NCBI GenBank assembly: GCA_947385185.1
Contig: CANDJX010000047.1
Span: 1 to 11,332 of the forward strand
Length of the DNA stretch: 11,332 nt
Reading direction: 5' to 3'
Source of the DNA: an uncultured Clostridia bacterium
GTDB lineage: Bacteria; Bacillota; Clostridia; Christensenellales; Pumilibacteraceae
The notes under the pieces were generated by a model. It did no database searches. It was not told the origin of the DNA and saw nothing but the letters and a program-made list of their open reading frames with translations. How positions within the stretch are numbered: position 1 is the stretch's first letter; each line of letters begins with the position of its first letter. Positions 7,226 to 11,332 of this stretch are shown here, piece by piece. A program made the position numbers and the translations under genes.

Positions 7226-8248
7226 TTGAAAAACAGAATTTGCGTAATATTTACAGGCGGTACCATAGGTTCGTCGGTCAGAAACGGCACTGTAGATCTC
7301 GACAGGACGAATGCGAGTCTGCTTATAAACGAATATAAAGAACGATACGGCGATAAAATAGTTTTCGACGAATTTTATCCCGTCGATATGCTCAGCGAAA
7401 ACGTACAGCAAGCCGACCTCGAAAAGATTGCCGATTGCATAAAAAGCGTCGATACGAGCGTATACGACGGCATAATAATCACGCACGGCACCGACACGCT
7501 GTCGTTTACCGCCAATTGTTTCAGTCAGGTCTTCTGCGGATTCCCCCTTCCGATCGTACTCGTTTCGGCTTCGTATCCGCTCGGCGACGAACGCAGCAAC
7601 GGACTCGGCAACTTCGCAGGCGCGGTAACGTTCATATCGGACGCGCACGTAAAAGGCGTGTTCGTATCGTTCACCAACCCGGACGAGGAATGCAAAATTC
7701 ATCTCGCGAGCCGACTTACCGACGCGGAGCAGGTAGGCGGACGGTTCTACAGCCTGCTCGGACTGTATTTCGGCACGGTGGAAAACGGGAAATTCATACG
7801 CAATCCGGATAAACGCAATCCGGGGATCGAAGAACTCAACGCCGTAAAAAGCCGCGGGCGCGACCTCAAAATCTGCAACGATATAGTCACGATAAAAGCC
7901 CGCGCGCTTCTCGATTTCACGTTTTACACTTTCGAAAAAATCCGTCCCAAAGCGGTAATTCTCAAGCTGTACCACAGCGGCACGATATGCACCGCGGGGA
8001 GCGATACGAACGCAGTCGCGTTCATAAAACATTGCCGCGACCTCGGCGTCGACGTCATACTTTCACCCGTCGCGAGCAAAGCCAACGTTTACGCGGGAAT
8101 GGCGGGTATTTCCGACGACGATACAATCAAAGCGTACGACATGAGCTTCGAAATGACGGCGGTGAAAGTCATGCTCGCGCTCGGTTCCGGGTTGCCCATA
8201 AAACAAATGCTCGACGAAAATAATTTCTTCGAAAAAATCCCGCAATAA
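7226..8248 (+). CDS. Asparaginase-family amidohydrolase
   Basis: 340 residues of the asparaginase/glutaminase fold (type I, cytoplasmic, no signal peptide); the family hydrolyses L-asparagine to aspartate and ammonia. The first threonine motif is FTGGTIGSS (Thr13) and the second THGTDTL (Thr89-Asp90). The segment LVSASYPLGDERSNGLGNF corresponds to the family's LTGAMRP...DGP.N. The C-terminal domain follows, with KLYHSGTICTAG and an ending that includes GISDDDTIKAYDMSFEMTAVKVMLAL. By eye, the catalytic lysine of the Thr-Asp-Lys triad (K162 in E. coli AnsB) falls near ASRLTDAEQ, where an arginine (about 163) stands in its place. The substrate may therefore differ. The start is TTG with GGAG nine bases upstream. 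It is the last gene of the cassette and is followed by a strong terminator. Confidence 0.9.
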   Translation: MKNRICVIFTGGTIGSSVRNGTVDLDRTNASLLINEYKERYGDKIVFDEFYPVDMLSENVQQADLEKIADCIKSVDTSVYDGIIITHGTDTLSFTANCFSQVFCGFPLPIVLVSASYPLGDERSNGLGNFAGAVTFISDAHVKGVFVSFTNPDEECKIHLASRLTDAEQVGGRFYSLLGLYFGTVENGKFIRNPDKRNPGIEELNAVKSRGRDLKICNDIVTIKARALLDFTFYTFEKIRPKAVILKLYHSGTICTAGSDTNAVAFIKHCRDLGVDVILSPVASKANVYAGMAGISDDDTIKAYDMSFEMTAVKVMLALGSGLPIKQMLDENNFFEKIPQ

Positions 8249-8274
8249 ACGGACAAGAAAACGAATACAAAACA

Positions 8275-8317
8275 AACGCGTTCCGAAGTTTTTCCGACTC
8301 TCGGAGCGCGTTTTTTC
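8275..8317 (+). terminator. Intrinsic terminator of the plus-strand cassette
   Basis: A 12-base stem (8275-8286 with 8301-8312) with a single T-G wobble encloses a 14-base loop, and the 3' arm runs into TTTTTT. It starts 26 bases past the asparaginase stop, closing the transcription unit that begins at 5851. Confidence 0.93.
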
Positions 8318-8650
8318 ATTAAGTCTTATTTCAATATATCTTAAGTTTTTTATTTTATGGTGTAAACCCCGTGCGTAGTGCGACGCAATGTCGAGTTGTA
8401 AGCTCGTGCATTATTACGCTTTTTCGTGCGCCGAAAAAGCTAAGCAAAAAGGCGTCGGGGACACTTTCGATGTGTCCCCGAACCCCCGCAGACGACTTCC
8501 CTCTGCAGGGAAGCGAATAAAGTCCGCACGTGTTATGTAATCTTTTCGTTGTTGCCGTAATGTTACACTTCTATCCTTTGTGACTTGGCTTTATGAGGCG
8601 CTCGTATTTGCGGTTTCATATTACTGCTAAGTAAAAACAAGTTATTTGTT
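8318..8650. other. Non-coding gap with three strong hairpins
   Basis: No gene is supported here. Three perfect hairpins stand out: GCTTTTTCG / CGAAAAAGC (8418-8426, 8432-8440, five-base loop); CGGGGACAC / GTGTCCCCG (8456-8464, 8472-8480, seven-base loop); and CTTCCCT / AGGGAAG (8496-8502, 8507-8513, four-base loop). Their density suggests a structured RNA or an interspersed repeat. I recognise no known riboswitch, tRNA, or other RNA family. Confidence 0.6.
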
Positions 8651-8741
8651 GTCATCTCGACCGAAGCACCGTAAGGTGCGAAGCGGAGAGATCTGAAAAA
8701 GATTTCTCCGCGCGCGGCTTTCGCCGCTTGGTCGAAATGAC
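8651..8741. repeat. Cloverleaf-like palindromic repeat element, 91 bases
   Basis: The outer arms GTCATCTCGACC (8651-8662) and GGTCGAAATGAC (8730-8741) pair over 12 bases with one mismatch. Inside are three hairpins: GCACC-GTAA-GGTGC (8666-8679), CGGAGAGATC / GATTTCTCCG around 8683-8710, and GCGGC-TTTC-GCCGC (8714-8727). The whole can fold as a four-armed cloverleaf. The arms resemble interspersed GTCATxTCGACC elements I associate with Clostridia intergenic regions. It probably spreads as a non-coding MITE- or REP-like element. Confidence 0.8.
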
Positions 8742-8819
8742 AGAGGTGCGGCGATTTTATACGCTTGGTCGAAATGATAATGGTGGGACGATTTCACACG
8801 CTTGGTCGAAATGACAGAG
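8725..8819 (+). repeat. 37-base tandem repeat, about 2.5 copies
   Basis: Copies start at 8725, 8762 and 8799, each with CGCTTGGTCGAAATGA. The first two are full 37-base units differing at several positions; the third stops after about 21 bases. Copy 1 begins inside the right arm of the cloverleaf element, so the array appears to have grown by duplication of that arm. Confidence 0.85.
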
Positions 8820-8857
8820 AAAGAAGCTGAAAATTCTTGTAAGCTATGATGAGTAAT

Positions 8858-8984
8858 TTGCGCGGCTTAGAAGCAAGCAGTACAAGGCACTCGGCGGCGC
8901 GCGCGAGGGCGTGTACAAAACGTACATAACCGAAGCGCACGTCCGCCGAGTAACGCAGTAATGCGCAGCTTATAAGCCGCGCAA
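8858..8984. repeat. 127-base inverted-repeat element next to the HAD gene
   Basis: The 17-base arms TTGCGCGGCTTAGAAGC (8858-8874) and its near-exact reverse complement (8968-8984) differ at one position. A second pair, ACTCGGCGG (8889-8897) with CCGCCGAGT (8943-8951), and a central hairpin TGTAC-AAAAC-GTACA make a long nested structure. The right end abuts the TGA stop of the HAD gene (8985-8987). It may act as a transcription barrier or be an inserted mobile repeat. No protein is credible here. Confidence 0.75.
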
Positions 8985-9806
8985 TCAGAGCAAAAAACTC
9001 TCGAGCATCTTCGCAACCCCATCCGCGGTATTCGGTTCGCATACGAAATCGGCGGCGGATTTACATTCCTCCCGCGCGTTTCCGACCGCTACGCCTAAGC
9101 CCGCCGCGCGAAGCATATCCGTATCGTTGTTGCTGTCGCCGAACGCCGCGACGTTTTCTATATCGATGCCGAGACGCGCCGAAAGAAATTTAAGCGCCGA
9201 ATCTTTTCCCGAACCCGTCGGGATCGCTTCGAGATATGTAGGACGGGAAAATACGAACTTGAAATCGGGATAATCGTTTCTTTCCGTAAATTCCGCTTTA
9301 AGTCCGGTCACCCGCTCGGGCGTGGAAATCATAAGCAGTTTATCGAATTCGCCATCGTAACTTTCCATGAATCCGGGCAGATCTCCCACCACCTCGTACG
9401 AGCAATCGGTGATCGAAGAATAGTTCCGCGCTTCGTCGGTCATGCGCGAAATAAACATACGTTCGCCCGAATAAGTCTGACAGATTATTCCGCGGCGTTC
9501 CGCTTCGTAAGCAAGACGTATCACGTCTTTCCCGTTCATGGGCACGCGGCGAAGCGTTTCGCCGTTCTCGCCCACCGTCATTCCGCCCTGATAACAGATC
9601 ACCGGGACTTTGGGCGCAGGTTCGCCGTATAAAGCCGGAAGCAATTTTTTTACGGACGCATAACTTCTGCCCGTATTCAAAACGAATATACCGCCCGCCG
9701 CACGGTACGCCTTTATCGCCGCAAGAGTACGCGGCGTGACCGTACCGTCCGAAAGAGTGAGCGTGTCGTCGTAATCGCTTAAAACGAGTTTGTATTTAAG
9801 AATCAT
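8985..9806 (-). CDS. HAD-superfamily phosphatase, Cof type (IIB)
   Basis: 273 residues, a typical length for the Cof subfamily of HAD hydrolases, cytoplasmic Mg-dependent phosphatases of sugar phosphates, FMN, and similar compounds. All four motifs are present: I, LSDYDDTL with nucleophile Asp11 and acid/base Asp13; II, NTGRS with Thr45; III, GSGKDSALKFL with Lys201; IV, FGDSNNDTDML with Asp224 and Asp228. The IIB cap domain lies between motifs II and III. The ending DGVAKMLESFLL is typical, so the C-terminus is complete despite the repeat that touches the stop codon. The ATG start (9804-9806) overlaps the end of uvrC by 11 bases and has AAGGAG four bases upstream, so it is coupled to uvrC. 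The substrate is not readable from sequence. Confidence 0.95.
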   Translation of the reverse strand: MILKYKLVLSDYDDTLTLSDGTVTPRTLAAIKAYRAAGGIFVLNTGRSYASVKKLLPALYGEPAPKVPVICYQGGMTVGENGETLRRVPMNGKDVIRLAYEAERRGIICQTYSGERMFISRMTDEARNYSSITDCSYEVVGDLPGFMESYDGEFDKLLMISTPERVTGLKAEFTERNDYPDFKFVFSRPTYLEAIPTGSGKDSALKFLSARLGIDIENVAAFGDSNNDTDMLRAAGLGVAVGNAREECKSAADFVCEPNTADGVAKMLESFLL

Positions 9807-11332
9807 TCTGCTCCTTTTTTCCGTGGAAATATTCGTAAACGCAGAGCGCGGAGGTTTTATCCATTCCCGCCGTACTTTCGAGCGCTTCGAGCGGCAGCTC
9901 TTTTACCGCCGCGACCGATCCGTATGCTTTCAGTAGCAGTTTGCTCTTTTTTTCGCCTATGCCGCGGATCTTAACCAGTTCGGTATTTATACGTTTCATG
10001 CGCGAATTGCGGTGATAAGTTATCGCGAATCTGTGCGCTTCGTCGCGTATTCGTTGCAAAAGTTTGAGCGCCGCACTGTCGCGGGAAAGTATGACGGGAT
10101 CGGGAGAGGTCGTAGTGAAAATTTCTTCTTCGCGTTTGGCAAGCCCCACCATGGGAATATCGAACCCCGCTTCTTTCATGACGGCATACGCCGCGTGAAG
10201 CTGACCTTTGCCACCGTCTATGACGATAAGGTCGGGAAGCTCGGCGAACTTTTCGTCCCCGCTCGCCGCGCGAGCAAGCCTGCGCGAAAGCACTTCCGCC
10301 ATGCAATGAAAATCGTCGTTGCCCTCCACCGTCTTGATCCTGTATCTGCGATACTGATCCGCCGCCTTGCTTCCGTCTATGAAACAAACGCCGCTCGCGA
10401 CCTTGTCCGTTCCCGAGATATGCGAAATGTCGTAACATTCCATGCGATGCGCGCTCGGCAGGCGCAGACGCTCGCAAAGTATATCGCACGCTCCGTACGT
10501 CTGCTCCCTGAGCCGAAGCTCTTTATCCGCCGCTTTCTCGATACATTCGCGCGCGTTTTCCTCCGCCGTCCTGATCAAATCGCGTTTCTGACCGCGCGCA
10601 GGGACGCGGACGTGAACGGGTCCGCCGCGGAGTTCGGACAAACATTTTTCGAGCGGCGCGAAATCGAATTCGGAATTTATATACACCTCGTTCGGCACGG
10701 GATTGTTCGCATAATATTGCAAAAGAAAAGACGCGAGCGCGTCGCCGCTTTCACTGGCGTCCGCCGACGGATAGTTACCGTTGGGGAGCAGTTTATTACC
10801 GCGTACCGGCATTACCGAAATCGCGCTGCGAAGTCCGTCCGTAACATACGAAAAGAAATCGGCGTCGCGTATATCGAGATCCGCAAGCGAACGTTCGCTT
10901 AGCCCCTTAAGCATACCGAGCAGACCGCGATACTCTATCGCACGTTCGAAATCGAGCGCTTCGGCGGCGGCGTTCATTTTATTCTCCATTATCTTTTCCG
11001 CATCGCCCGACTTGCCGTTCAAAAACCCGACGGCGCGTCGAACGGCCTCGCGATAGGTATGTTCGTCGGTTCTGCCCGTGCAAGGTCCGAGGCAAAGTCC
11101 TATATGCCAGTCCAGACATTCGCGCGAAGCGCGCATTCTCCGCGGGCACGTCCGCACGCCGTATACGGTTTTGATTATGCGTACGATCGCTTTTGCCGAC
11201 AAGCCGCCCCCGAACGGACCGAAATATTTTGCCGCGTCCTTTTTCGGATGCCGCGTGATCTCCATATTCGGAAACTTCTCGCGGAGATCGATACGGATAT
11301 AAGTTCCCTGCCCTTTGTCGTCTTTAAGCAGG
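9796..11332 (-). CDS. uvrC: Excinuclease ABC subunit C, N-terminus beyond window
   Basis: UvrC makes the two incisions on either side of DNA damage in the UvrABC nucleotide excision repair system. About 511 residues are visible of roughly 600. The frame is open to the right edge, with LLKDDKGQGTYIRIDLREKF before the first internal ATG at 11265, so the GIY-YIG nuclease domain lies mostly outside. Visible in order: a Cys-rich segment ending in HIGLCLGPCTGR; the UVR motif that binds UvrB (KIMENKMNAAAEALDFERAIEYR); the RNase H-like C-terminal nuclease with ECYDISHISGT, DLIVIDGGKGQL and RDEAHRFAITYHR, carrying the two aspartates and the histidine expected; and a C-terminal helix-hairpin-helix (KIRGIGEKKSKLLLKAYGS). 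uvrC near murB and whiA is typical of Clostridia. The HAD gene starts inside its last codons. Confidence 0.97.
   Translation of the reverse strand, partial: LLKDDKGQGTYIRIDLREKFPNMEITRHPKKDAAKYFGPFGGGLSAKAIVRIIKTVYGVRTCPRRMRASRECLDWHIGLCLGPCTGRTDEHTYREAVRRAVGFLNGKSGDAEKIMENKMNAAAEALDFERAIEYRGLLGMLKGLSERSLADLDIRDADFFSYVTDGLRSAISVMPVRGNKLLPNGNYPSADASESGDALASFLLQYYANNPVPNEVYINSEFDFAPLEKCLSELRGGPVHVRVPARGQKRDLIRTAEENARECIEKAADKELRLREQTYGACDILCERLRLPSAHRMECYDISHISGTDKVASGVCFIDGSKAADQYRRYRIKTVEGNDDFHCMAEVLSRRLARAASGDEKFAELPDLIVIDGGKGQLHAAYAVMKEAGFDIPMVGLAKREEEIFTTTSPDPVILSRDSAALKLLQRIRDEAHRFAITYHRNSRMKRINTELVKIRGIGEKKSKLLLKAYGSVAAVKELPLEALESTAGMDKTSALCVYEYFHGKKEQNDS

Noticed and set aside
6491..8032. 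513-codon minus-strand open frame across the cassette.
   Set aside because: The plus strand there has promoter, ribosome binding sites, conserved motifs and terminator; this frame is only the reverse shadow of codon-biased genes.
8318..8650. Riboswitch or tRNA in the hairpin-rich gap.
   Set aside because: No acceptor stem, anticodon arm or known aptamer core is visible, and no gene follows on the plus strand that it could regulate.
8725..8819. Possible CRISPR array.
   Set aside because: The 37-base units are head-to-tail without distinct spacers, and no cas genes are present.
8794..9042. 82-codon minus-strand open frame.
   Set aside because: It runs through the inverted repeat and tandem repeat and overlaps the HAD gene; its peptide is the translation of a repeat.

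Overview
The window comes from a bacterium of moderate GC content, most likely a Bacillota of the Clostridia type, and it looks like an assembled metagenome contig end. The evidence is the clustering of uvrC, murB, a PHP-domain gene, whiA and dnaE on one strand (a gene neighbourhood I know from Clostridia), Gram-positive style GGAGG ribosome binding sites, TTG starts, and sigma-A type promoters with 17-base spacers. The first 47 bases are not genomic. They are the end of an Illumina P7 adapter with an 8-base index, so the contig really begins at about 48.

Layout, read in the direction of the minus-strand genes (right to left): uvrC (N-terminus beyond the right edge), a HAD phosphatase whose start overlaps the uvrC stop, then a gap of about 670 bases packed with repeats and hairpins. 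Next is a three-gene cassette on the opposite strand (5910-8248) with its own promoter and a strong terminator. The minus-strand series then resumes with murB, an amidase-like protein with two peptidoglycan-binding repeats, a PHP-domain phosphoesterase with its own promoter, whiA, and dnaE, which is cut off by the adapter.

The minus-strand genes are housekeeping: DNA repair (uvrC), replication (dnaE), wall precursor synthesis and wall processing (murB, amidase-like gene), and cell division or growth regulation (whiA). Compared with the usual clostridial order, hprK is absent next to murB and uvrC, and rapZ and yvcK are absent between the PHP gene and whiA.

The most unusual part is the plus-strand cassette: a small membrane-anchored helical protein of unknown function, a V4R-like ligand-binding protein with a cysteine cluster, and an asparaginase-family enzyme. 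The three are tightly spaced and probably co-transcribed. The set suggests a sensor-plus-amidohydrolase module, but its function is unknown. The 8318-8984 gap next to it carries a cloverleaf-like repeat, a 37-base tandem repeat grown from its right arm, and a 127-base inverted-repeat element that touches the stop codon of the HAD gene.
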